From Acheta domesticus (lineage: Eukaryota; Arthropoda; Insecta; Orthoptera; Gryllidae), in contig JAHLJT010008756.1 in the NCBI GenBank assembly GCA_031308135.1, forward strand, positions 66,390,026-66,454,025: a DNA stretch of 64,000 nucleotides. The letters are read 5' to 3'. Each line of letters opens with the position of its first letter. Positions within the stretch are counted from its first letter, which is position 1. The notes under the pieces are model-generated. The model was not told the DNA's origin. It saw nothing but the letters and a program-made list of their open reading frames with translations, and made no database searches. The position numbers were made by a program, and so were the translations under genes. Of this stretch, positions 1-9,640 are shown one piece after another.

Positions 1-1275
1 CCCAAATTTTGAAGAATCTTTTTGAAAATCTCAAAGCTTTGACTCAATCCAGATCGACCTGGGAATATCCATTTTGCAAGAAATCGTACCGATGGTTGAG
101 GCGCTAGACGGGCGGACGGGCCGGGCGGACGGGCCGGGCGGACGGGCGGACGGGCGGACGGGCGGACGGGCGGACGGGCGGACGGGCGGACGGGCGGACG
201 TACGGGCGGACGGGCGGACGTACGGGCGGACGTACGGGCGGACGTACGGGCGGACGTACGGGCGGACGTACGGGCGGACGTACGGGCGGACGTACGGGCG
301 GACGTACGGGCGGACGTACGGGCGGACGTACGGGCGGACGTACGGGCGGACGTACGGGCGGACGTACGGGCGGACGTACGGGCGGACGTACGGGCGGACG
401 TACGGGCGGACGTACGGGCGGACGTACGGGCGGACGTACGGGCGGACGTACGGGCGGACGTACGGGCGGACGTACGGGCGGACGTACGGGCGGACGTACG
501 GGCGGACGTACGGGCGGACGTACGGGCGGACGTACGGGCGGACGTACGGGCGGACGTACGGGCGGACGTACGGGCGGACGTACGGGCGGACGTACGGGCG
601 GACGTACGGGCGGACGTACGGGCGGACGTACGGGCGGACGTACGGGCGGACGTACGGGCGGACGTACGGGCGGACGTACGGGCGGACGTACGGGCGGACG
701 TACGGGCGGACGGGCGGACGGGCGGACGGGCGGACGGGCGGACGGGCGGACGGGCGGACGGGCGGACGGGCGGACGGGCGGACGGGCGGACGGGCGGACG
801 GGCGGACGGGCGGACGGGCGGACGGGCGGACGGGCGGACGGGCGGACGGGCGGACGGGCGGACGGGCGGACGGGCGGACGGGCGGACGGGCGGACGGGCG
901 GACGGGCGGACGGGCGGACGGGCGGACGGGCGGACGGGCGGACGGGCGGACGGGCGGACGGGCGGACGGGCGGACGGGCGGACGGGCGGACGGGCGGACG
1001 GGCGGACGGGCGGACGGGCGGACGGGCGGACGGGCGGACGGGCGGACGGGCGGACGGGCGGACGGGCGGACGGACGGGCGGACGGGCGGACGTTTTCCTT
1101 TCAATTGGTTTTTCGGTATCAAGGACCCACAAAAGAGGGTTTCTGGCTACACTACGTGTTAAGGGATTTTTATCTTAATTTAGCAACTGGTTTTATCCAA
1201 CTTTTCGTTATCAGCGCCCGGCAATAAATTTTTTTCCGCCGAAAATTCGCCATTTTTTGCGCAGCATTACATAAC
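1..1275 (-). repeat. Dispersed repeat family copy containing an expanded minisatellite
   Basis: Read on the minus strand, 1275 down to about 1090 and then 105 down to 1 match, in the same order, three other places in this window (49915-50130, 61640-61905, 63090-63470, all plus strand). Shared landmarks are a TTATGTAATGCTGCG start, then a block like CACGTAGTGTAGCCAGAA, then GGGTCCTTGATACCG, an AACGTCCG core, and a tail like GAGTCAAAGCTTTGAGATTT. In the other copies the core is only a few GTCC/GTCT units; here it has grown to about 1 kb. The element type is unknown: I see no open reading frame of its own and no terminal repeats. Seen directly: the four-way similarity. Inferred: that it is a mobile or formerly mobile family. 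Confidence 0.75.
106..1091. repeat. GC-rich minisatellite with 8-bp and 12-bp units
   Basis: The array uses two units: GGGCGGAC (8 bp) and GGGCGGACGTAC (12 bp, the same unit plus GTAC). From about 110 to 200 it is mostly the 8-bp unit with a few CCGG variants. From about 205 to 708 it is roughly 41 nearly perfect copies of the 12-bp unit. From about 708 to 1091 it is about 48 copies of the 8-bp unit, with one shortened unit near 1070. Because both 12 and 24 are multiples of three and no unit creates a stop, several frames stay open for over 340 codons on both strands; these are by-products, not genes. The G-strand has GGG every 8 or 12 bases, so quadruplex formation is possible. Confidence 0.95.
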
Positions 1276-2601
1276 TTTCCCTATACTACGTATATCACTC
1301 TGTGTATATGTACGTAAACGGGAAAGTAAAAACTAGTCGATTTTTGCCGCACCTTTATAAAACTTTCTTTACAACGTAAGTATGTACTAAGGTGAGAAAG
1401 TAAAAATTGACATGAATATTTATTCGTGTATAAATCTGAAATAGAGGGTATCTTCACTCGTCTCCCGTCCATTTTCTCTTTTTTTGTGGCACTTTTTGTA
1501 AAGGAGCAATAAAACGAACGTAACGAGGAACTCTGCGTAACGGGAAACTCTATTCAAGAATCCTAATGATTTTTCCTAGTTTGTTTCTGCTTTTTTTACG
1601 ATCTGCGAATGCAATTAATTTGCATGTGAATGTGAGTAACATGCCCTAACCCCGACAAACAAGCGGCATACTGGAGTTTAGTAGGCAATAGTAACTTAAT
1701 TCCAAATTGTTCATATATCAGAGTGAGATGAACAATTTCCCCGAGACTTGTTTATTTTGGGTTTCTAAGAAGATCCGAGACTGTGAAGATGAAAAAAAAC
1801 ACTGTCTTTGTTCGAGGAATGATCTACATGAGATGAGTGGCAATTATCGCAACCTAGGAGAAAGAGGGGAAAATGTGCAAATGTGCTTTCGTAGAATTAC
1901 TTCAAATGCACGAATGTTTTTCAACTCCGTTTCACTTTTTTCCTGGCAATGTCTCCGAATTGTACTGATGTAATGAACGAGGTGTTGAAAAGTTCCCACC
2001 GATTTTGATAAGAAAGTGAAAGGAAAACTAGCCAATCAATTTAAAGAAATGCCATAACCTGCGAACGTAATTTTTAACGTAAAACGAACGGTAATTTTCC
2101 TGCTGAGATTGCGATTTCAGTAGGAAATTTACCATTAGCTATTTTACAGGTGGCATGGCTAAACACACACTTCTCGGCAAGCACACGGAAATGTAATGAA
2201 GGTATCGTCGAATAAGCCCACATACCAAAACAATGAGTTTTCAGAGAAAAGTCTGAGTATATACAAACAAGAATAATTTAGTCGTAAAAACATAAATGTT
2301 AATGTAATATTGGTTCAATGCCTCTCCTTCATTTTATAGTCTCTTCGATAATTTTAAGAAAGCGTATTCTCTACATCTTGGATTTTTCCCGTACCGGTTA
2401 TCTGCGATTGACATCAGGCACAGGAATTGTGAACCAGAGGCCAGTCGAATAGTATTAATTTCATGAAAAACGGAACGTAAACTCTCATTTGGAGTTAGTT
2501 TTGTTTTGTTCTCTTTGTTTTAAATGCCTATCATCAAATGGGACTGCAATAGGAGATAGAAAACATGTGATGAACCCGTCTGAAGTGACGAGTAAAACCC
2601 G
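1276..2601. other. Non-coding, no feature seen
   Basis: AT-rich sequence with only short chance reading frames of 63-88 codons that show no recognisable motif. I see no repeat shared with the rest of the window. Confidence 0.5.
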
Positions 2602-3498
2602 CTAGTGAGCCATTCCACGTCAAATCGCACAAAAAAAACAAAATTTGATCTTCATATTTTTAATTATTTTCTAATTTTTCTATTTGTTACATGGATCAAA
2701 TAAGTTAACACGTGTATTTTTATTTTTTTCTAACTTTATTATTTTCGGAAACATTGTATAATGAAATTTGCTAAAAATGACGCGCATCGCTAACTTAAAA
2801 CTACCATATACTTGAATAGACTAATTACAGAAATTCCGTTCAAATTCCATTCAAAATTTAAAAACGTGTTTAATTTTTAAGATTTTTCAAAATATTTAAT
2901 TACCCTAGTTTTCAATTTTTTTAAAAAATTGAAATTTTGAAAATTAAATATTTTTGTAAACGCACTAGAGTATTGATGTTATCTCCAGGAAAAATCAAAG
3001 TGGGATCTCAGTAACTTTAAAAGATATTAATATTTTACGAAAGAGCGTACAATTGCTGCAATAGTCGCGTTTCTTGTGTTACTGGCCGTCGGTTTCTTTG
3101 GATGAAGCAGTAATTTAATACTCTTCAAGTGGTAAAACTTCACGATTGAATTTATAAATAATAATATTTATTTATATTAATCCATATAAATAATATTAAT
3201 ATATTTATAAATAAAATTATAAATAATTAAGTGACGGATTCTTGATTCATGTTTTGATTGACATTTTTGAAATTTTCCGGTCCCTCACAACTAACTTTAA
3301 ATACAAGTACTCGCTTCCCATAGAATTCCTGAACTTTCGTCACAATGCACAGTTTTAATGCCTTACCGAATTTACTTCAGGTCTGGACAAAATTCCATTT
3401 TCTTCAGTCAACTTTTTAGATACTTTTATCATGCGTTCGGTTGCAGAAAAATTCGTTTAATTTTATTGTATGTCCAACTTTCAAAAATTGTCAAAGTT

Positions 3499-3888
3499 TT
3501 AATATTGAACGTCATGCCATCTTTTGAGTGAAAGGAATCGATAAGTTTCTAAATAGTATCTTTTGTCTGATTTTTCTATGGCCGTCGAAGGATCTTCAAT
3601 GTGAAAAAAATTATCTGCGTTGGCACTTTGTACTTTCTGAAATTTCTCTTGGGGATACCGTTTTTGTTCCAATATTCTTTTCTTGGCAGGGGTTTCTCCT
3701 ATTGAAATTAAACTTTTGTTTATCTTCTCTTTATTAATTTCTGAAGAGCTTAAATTGTTATTTCCTTGATTTCCACTCTTTTCACTATATTCACTGGACG
3801 TTCCGCTACTTTTGTTAATGTCACGAGAGCCACTTATCTCGACGCTCCCTTCACTAACAAAAGCCGATTCCCTTCCAAAATGAATCAT
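3499..3888 (-). CDS. Hypothetical 129-residue protein inside the TIR element
   Basis: An open frame of 129 codons on the minus strand, wholly inside the 2608-5619 transposon. The first 60 residues are rich in Ser, Asn, Gly and Glu and look disordered; residues 60-110 are Lys/Glu-rich with KKRILEQKRYPQEK, and the end contains RYYLETYRFLSLKRW. There is no transmembrane segment, signal peptide or catalytic motif that I recognise. An in-frame stop lies two codons upstream of the ATG. It could be an exon or remnant of a transposase or accessory protein, or a chance frame. No function is claimed. Confidence 0.25.
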   Translation of the reverse strand: MIHFGRESAFVSEGSVEISGSRDINKSSGTSSEYSEKSGNQGNNNLSSSEINKEKINKSLISIGETPAKKRILEQKRYPQEKFQKVQSANADNFFHIEDPSTAIEKSDKRYYLETYRFLSLKRWHDVQY

Positions 3889-4279
3889 AAATTTGTCAAT
3901 CTAATGACTCCTGTAAATTCACCAGCAAATTGTGGTTTACGCGTCTTGGAGATTTTCTTTTCAAAAAACCGTGATCAGAAAGATTAAATGGATTGAAACA
4001 TCTGTCGTATCTCATATGGTGATCGCTACTCATGATGCACAGTGTACACACAGTTTCACAGAACAAACATTAGCACTTTTGTCTTCGTAAGGTGCGTATT
4101 GTGACTTATGTTGAGAAAATTTTACTCATGTCCCTTCACAAGTGGTTGATAGTATTTCACGAGCACCCCTTTCCTAGGACGCAAAGCGATGCAGTAAAAT
4201 TCGTTTTGTTGACATGAGGAAAAGCAGTAGTAGAATTCGTTTTGCTGTCACCATCCCTTCCGGAGAAACAGTGAACATG

Positions 4280-5620
4280 TGAGTTACTATGGTTTCTTGA
4301 AACCCTAATCAGGCAGACGGCCATTATTTTAATTTTTTGTTGGCACTTGTATCAAAGACTATTCGAACACAATTCGTCATTGCAGGGGCAGGAACCACAC
4401 GCCTGCATACTTACAATACATTTGTTTATCTGTACGTGTTGAGTGCCCACTTTTTTATTGTCGTGTTTTGTAGAAAACTGAACAAGAAATACGCCTATAT
4501 TTTTTTCAAATTTTTATCTGAGAGACTTCAAATAGAAATAATCATTTTTTTAAAAATTACAATTTTTTAATGAAACATTTATTTTTTGAGAAAGTAATTT
4601 ACAGAGGAATAAAATACACACATCAAAATATTAAACGAAACAAACCAGGAATTTTTATGTTAAGTACATTCGGAGCATCAGTCAATCATATTTTGCAAAG
4701 TACGCGTAAATCCCAAAATTTAATATATGCATAACTACAAAAATTATCAATTATCAGGTAAATAAAAAATCACGTACCTCCTTTTTTGATGTCCAGAATG
4801 AATGCCATATATTCGTGTCATTGTTTTTAAGTTACATACATTTAAAAAATAGTCGTGTAAATTCTTGTGTGATTTGACGTGGAATGGCTCGTATTTCAAT
4901 TTGTTTCGCTCTCATCCATAAGAACATACAGTAACAATAACGTAGATGACCCGCGTCACCCACGATGTTACCGACAAAAACATGTATGACACAATGTCAT
5001 ACATTTTGGGAGCAGAGTGAACATCTAAAATACTAATAACTCTTGAAACCCTAATCAGGCAGACGGTTTTTCTTTTTTAGTTCTTCAGCACTTGCATCAA
5101 AGACTGACGGAACACAATTCGTTAGTACATGGGCAGAGGCAGAGGGCGCCCTCATACTTACAATTGATTTTTTCAGAACTGTATGTGTGGAGTGTCCACT
5201 TTATTTCTTGTTGAATTTCATAGAAAATGGAACAAGGAACACGCCTATCTTTTTTTCAAATTTTTATCTCATCGAGTTTATATAGAAATTTTACTTTTTT
5301 GGAAAAAATACATTTTTAAAATGAAAAAAATATTTTTTGAAAAAATTATTTTCAGAGGAATAAAATACACATTTCAAAGTATAAAATGAAACAAACCAGA
5401 AATTTTTATAGTCAGTACATTCGGAGCAACAATTGATCTTATTTTGTGAAGTACCTGTAAATTCCAAAATTTAATATAGGCATAACTACACAAATAATCA
5501 ATTTTCAGGCAAATAAAAAAATACGTGTCTCTTTTTTTGATGCCCAGATTTAAGAAAAAAATATTGTACATTTTAAAAAATGTCGTGTCAACTCTTGTGC
5601 GATTTGACATGGAATGGCTC
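4280..5620 (+). repeat. Tandem duplication of the transposon right end (two diverged units)
   Basis: The block 4280-4890 recurs at 5030-5620. Both begin with CTTGAAACCCTAATCAGGCA, pass through a shared stretch containing ACACAATTCGT and CACGCCTAT, and end with the right TIR (GATTTGACGTGGAATGGCTC at 4871-4890, GATTTGACATGGAATGGCTC at 5601-5620). The offset is about 730 bp. The units are clearly diverged by substitutions and small indels, so the duplication is old. The element therefore has one left terminus and two right termini. Confidence 0.8.
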
Positions 5621-5625
5621 TAGTG

Positions 5626-8577
5626 TGTTTTCTTTGGTAGGTTTTTGTTACTGCATAAAAAGCATTTCGGATTATAAATTTAGCCCCAGCCCTCTCTCTG
5701 TCGATTATAAGTTGTCTTTGGAGCTAATAAAATCTAAGTTAATGCATTCTTGATTCGCACGCCTTCGAGATTCCCAAAATTGAAAGGATTGAAATGTAAA
5801 ACAACTGAATAAACGAAACACTCAAACCAGATTTTGTATTCCAGCATTATAAACGATCTTTTATGTTCTAAGAAATCGTTCATAAAACGACATTTTACGG
5901 CAGAGATTATGACGTATTTGCCGTTGATGGCGTGAATGATGGCGTCATCACACATTCAGCCAATCGCCAGAGATAATTCAGGCAAATATCCTGTGATAAT
6001 GATTAATTTGCTCTTGATTAGATTGGCTAAATGTGCAGTGTTCTTCCATTTGGATGTTAGTTTAAGATGTGGATATTATTTTATGTGAATGATAATGGGT
6101 TTATGTGAATGATAATGATATAGTTTGGTATGATATGCAATCAGAGAAACCGATTCACTTGGTAACTTCAATATTCTCTTGTTTCAGTCTTTTGAAAATT
6201 ACTAAATGTACGTTCTCCGAAATCACTTTGTAGATTTTACTACTTATTCTTGTACAGAAATATAATGAATGAATGTGGAGAGGCCGTATTCTGAAGATGC
6301 TTAAACAAATGTTTTTTCTCATTGATAACTCTTCTTCTTTATTTCGAAAAGACCTGCCAATCACGAGCACCTGAAACATTTGTATAGACGTCTTTGAAAC
6401 CCGGAGTTTCTTGTGTCTAGATTATGTCGATTTACTCACAGAAAATTCTTGAACCATAAAAAGGCCAAGAGAATTGTTATCGGATATGAGTTGTAAAATG
6501 TAGCAAATTCATTGAGATTGTTCGTCCATCGGAGGTCAACGTTATTAAGATATTATTTCATTCCTAGAAGCTGAAAGATCATACTTTATCTACTTTCAGA
6601 GTAAAAGTATCAGTTAAAAATTTCCATGAATTATAATTATAATGATAACTTGATGAAAAAACAATTAAAATGGCAAGAAACACAAAGTTACAAATGTTAT
6701 GATTATCGGAAAATCAGAAACTGTTGGTGATACAACAGCACACTTAATACCATATTAATGCAACCGGTTATGTGCGGGTCAAGCGCGGATGCTCGGAGAG
6801 AGAAATTAGGGAAATTTCCCCCTCCAAGTTTTTCGGTAACTATTAATTTTAACTTGTCACGAAACTTTCAAGCAAAAATATTTTAGGATACTCATTAAAA
6901 CGAATAAAATTGTATTGCAGAATGAGCTTAATTTAGCCTGCGTAATTTTACATAATCTTATGACACATTCAACACATTCAGAAATCCTCCCCCCCCCAAA
7001 AAATAGTCTTTGGATTCGCCCCTGTAATATTATAATTTTGAATCTCTTAACCCCTTTTCACTTCAGCTATCATTTGAAAAAGTCGCGTGACATGTATGTG
7101 TTTATATTTTACAGTATAAATGAAAATTGCTTCTTGTTAATGCACTATAAAATGCAGAAAGGTTAAAAAATAAAAACACGAATATGGGCTTCGAACACTG
7201 GCGTTGCGGGATAAAATCGAAGGGGTTGTAACTACTCACGCTAATCGGGTTTTTACTGACACATATCACGTATAATCGTGTTTACTGACACATATGTTCG
7301 TGGTGTCAATATTCTAATAATCGTCTATATCTCACCTCGTAATTGCACAAAAATAAGTAGTACTTAAAAAATGTTCATAAAATGATTTCAAGATCTAATA
7401 TTGAGGAATCTTCTAAATTCACAAATATTCTCTAGTTTCAGTATTAAAGATGTATATATTTGGAATAAATTGAATTGTTGCAACTTTTAAAATTCTGGAG
7501 GTTTTAATGAAAATAGGTCAATGCCACAATATTGTGATAGCTTTATTCCATTGTGTAGAAAATTTAAAAACAAATTTGAAGCAAATTTTGAAAAAAATAC
7601 CCAGTTTTTAAGTGATATTATTTACATATCTAATTTTAAAGTAAAAATTGCATTTTGAAAAAAATCTATTACAGTGTAGTTGTAGAAGGTAATGAACAAA
7701 ATTTTAATCTTTTTGAATTTGACGATGATAACTATAAGGATGATTATGATAGGTTCTGATAAAGTACAGTTTATCTTGTGCAAGTTATATTAATTGGATC
7801 AGGATTTCCGGAAAACGGGAAAAGTCATAGTAAGTCGCATAGAAAAATAAAACATTTATTTTAATTATAAAAAATAAATACAGATGACTAGAATACAATT
7901 CGAGGTAAAATAATAAATTATCAAATATAATACATATATTGTCTAGCGAGTGTTTAGCTAGAATAAGTTATGTACAAATTAGAAATTCAGCACTTTCACG
8001 TTCTGGTTCACAGAAACTTAACAGTTATTATGATCGGCCAAATACTCTTCCTTGATATGTCGGTAGGAAAATGTTTCTACTTGTCATCACAAATCGTTTC
8101 GAACATTAGTGTATCATCACCTAACATTTTCTTCCTTTTGCGATACACACAGGACCTGAATTCTCGGAGAAGGCGGTAGTGTCGTTCGTACTGATATGAA
8201 TTATAAATTGTTCTCATAAAACTTTTTAAATTTTTAGAAGGATATTCAGATATACAACGTACAGCAGAACACTGTTCACACATTTCGATACTTTGACGTA
8301 TTGAATCATTTTAAATAAAAATGAAAATTGTCAAAATCTAATTGTCAGAATTTCGCCCTATAATTTAGGAAACGACCCTGACGCTTAATAGGGTTTCTCA
8401 AAGCCATCATTAGAATTGCTATTGTTAGAAAGTGACGTTCCTCTTTAACAGACACTGAGTAGTCCATTGCCACAAAAACTAAACCGAGAAAGACAGTAAA
8501 CGATTCCTTTCGCTTAGAAACATTCAGCATCGCTTCACCACCACGGTCACAAGCCGTCGGGGGCCGAGCTCCCACTA
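5626..8577. other. Non-coding, no feature seen
   Basis: AT-rich sequence between the TIR transposon and the growth-factor gene. Reading frames are all under 85 codons and none shows a motif. Any downstream exons of the growth-factor gene would have to lie here on the minus strand, but I could not identify one. Confidence 0.4.
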
Positions 8578-9009
8578 CTACAGCCCGTGCACGTCGGCGC
8601 GGCAGGCGCACTCGGTGTGGTTGGTGAACTGGTGCTCGATGATGCGCCTCGTCTTGGAGGCGATGTCGCTGGCGCGGAAGTACAGCGTGATGCGCTCCTC
8701 CTTGGGCACGCAGCGCTGGCCGGGCATCTGGCTGAAGGCGCAGCAGGCCACCTCGTCGCAGCGGTGCAGCACCGTCTCGCAGGGCTCCACAGTCTCCGAC
8801 GACTTGAGTTGCAGCGCCGGCGCCACGCTCACTGCGCGCGGCTGCGGCCCGCGCTTCTGCAGGTCCATCACCTGCTCCGCGTTGCGCACCACCAGCTTCC
8901 TCTGGCGGTGGAGGCGGTGCCGGGTGTGGGAGGCGCTCGCCACCGCGGTGAGCAGCACCACCGCGAGCCACGCGCAGGCGGCAGATTTCTGGACCTTGAG
9001 GGACACCAT
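8578..9009 (-). CDS. Secreted PDGF/VEGF-like (PVF-type) cystine-knot growth factor
   Basis: A 143-residue protein. Residues 1-26 form a signal peptide (hydrophobic AWLAVVLLTAVASA, likely cut after ASA). A basic propeptide follows, ending in a dibasic KR at 52-53. The remainder fits the PDGF/VEGF fold: PQPR at 55-58 where the family has CxPR, then C77, RC at 83-84, C89-C90, CVPKEE at 100-105, an I-T-x-Y-F strand, and a closing C134-x-C136. The spacing from CVP to the CxC pair (34) equals that of vertebrate VEGF. N130-H-T is a glycosylation sequon. The family acts extracellularly on receptor tyrosine kinases; insect members control blood-cell and cell-migration behaviour. Odd points: the first knot cysteine is replaced by Pro55, and 143 residues is short for insect PVFs, so it may be a first exon or a divergent paralogue. 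The start is supported by an AACAATGG context and the promoter 345 bp upstream. Confidence 0.65.
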   Translation of the reverse strand: MVSLKVQKSAACAWLAVVLLTAVASASHTRHRLHRQRKLVVRNAEQVMDLQKRGPQPRAVSVAPALQLKSSETVEPCETVLHRCDEVACCAFSQMPGQRCVPKEERITLYFRASDIASKTRRIIEHQFTNHTECACRADVHGL

Positions 9010-9350
9010 TGTTACGTCACTGGTGCTGGTTTGCTGTCGTCTTTATCGCACTGGACCCAGCGACTCGCGTCTTTTGTTTACGACCACCCTCGACAATATT
9101 TGACGCGTCACCTCAAACTTCGCCGCGCCGAACACGTCGTTTCTTGTTACGTATTCAGCCGGGAGCTGTGCACCGATCCTCGGCTGGAAAAGTGCCCGAG
9201 TCGGTGTTTGCTACGATCCGGTCGACCTTGTTGCAACGTACGATTTCTACCGCCGCGATGCGTTTCGTGAGTGCGGTCCCACCACGTGTCCCGGCACGCT
9301 GCGTGATTTTCTCTCTCGTTGTGTGGCGAGTGGTGCGACGTCGCGGCGTG

Positions 9351-9384
9351 AACTGACCGTGGCCGGGGCGCGCTCTTCTTATAT
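9351..9384 (-). promoter_or_regulatory. Core promoter: TATA box plus TCAGTT initiator
   Basis: On the minus strand TATAAGAA occupies 9383-9376 and TCAGTT occupies 9356-9351. Taking the A of the initiator (9354) as +1, the TATA box starts at -29, the normal spacing for an arthropod TATA/Inr promoter. This predicts a 5' leader of about 345 nt before the ATG at 9009. No DPE match is seen at +28. Confidence 0.6.
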
Positions 9385-9505
9385 GCGCGTTCTAGGGAAG
9401 GTCTGTCGCGTGACGCATACTCGCGCGGCGGCGAGGGCGGCGGTGGCGGCGGCGGCGGGAGGCCCGGTCTCGCGCCGCTGCCGCCTCCCTCTGCGAGCAG
9501 CAGCT

Positions 9506-9536
<31 letters not shown>
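9506..9536. repeat. (GCC)n trinucleotide repeat
   Basis: About ten GCC units, roughly 125-155 bp upstream of the predicted transcription start of the growth-factor gene. Length polymorphism here could affect promoter structure. Confidence 0.9.
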
Positions 9537-9537
<1 letters not shown>

Positions 9538-9640
9538 TCGGCCCTCCCGCGCCTCTCCGCGCGCCCTCGCTGTCGCCGGAGTTTTCCTCGTAACTTCCGG
9601 GATGGCTCTCGTCCGGGCACCTAATTGACGCCCGGACGCG

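Larger units (their letters stand above)
2602..5625. mobile_element. DNA transposon with ~25-bp TIRs and short target duplication
   Basis: The left end at 2608 reads AGCCATTCCACGTCAAATCG and continues CACAA; the right end at 5619 is its reverse complement with one mismatch. CTAGTG flanks both ends (2602-2607 and 5620-5625). If the terminal G/C pair belongs to the element, the target duplication is TAGT (4 bp) instead of CTAGTG (6 bp); the same GGCTC ending at the internal right-end copy (4890) favours the 4-bp reading. The interior holds one unrecognised 129-codon frame and no visible transposase, so the copy is probably non-autonomous. Superfamily is not assignable by eye; 4-bp and 6-bp duplications fit different groups. 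Confidence 0.7.
8560..9640. other. CpG-rich island spanning the growth-factor gene and promoter
   Basis: GC content and CpG density rise sharply here against AT-rich flanks, covering the coding exon, leader and promoter. All strands and frames give open frames of 100-227 codons in this block because GC-rich DNA has few stops; only the minus-strand 143-codon frame carries protein-family motifs. Confidence 0.7.

Noticed and set aside
31..1162. Three frames of 340-363 codons across the minisatellite
   Set aside because: They are products of a stop-free tandem repeat with frame-preserving unit length; composition is a trivial (TYGR)n, (VRPY)n or (VRPP)n string.
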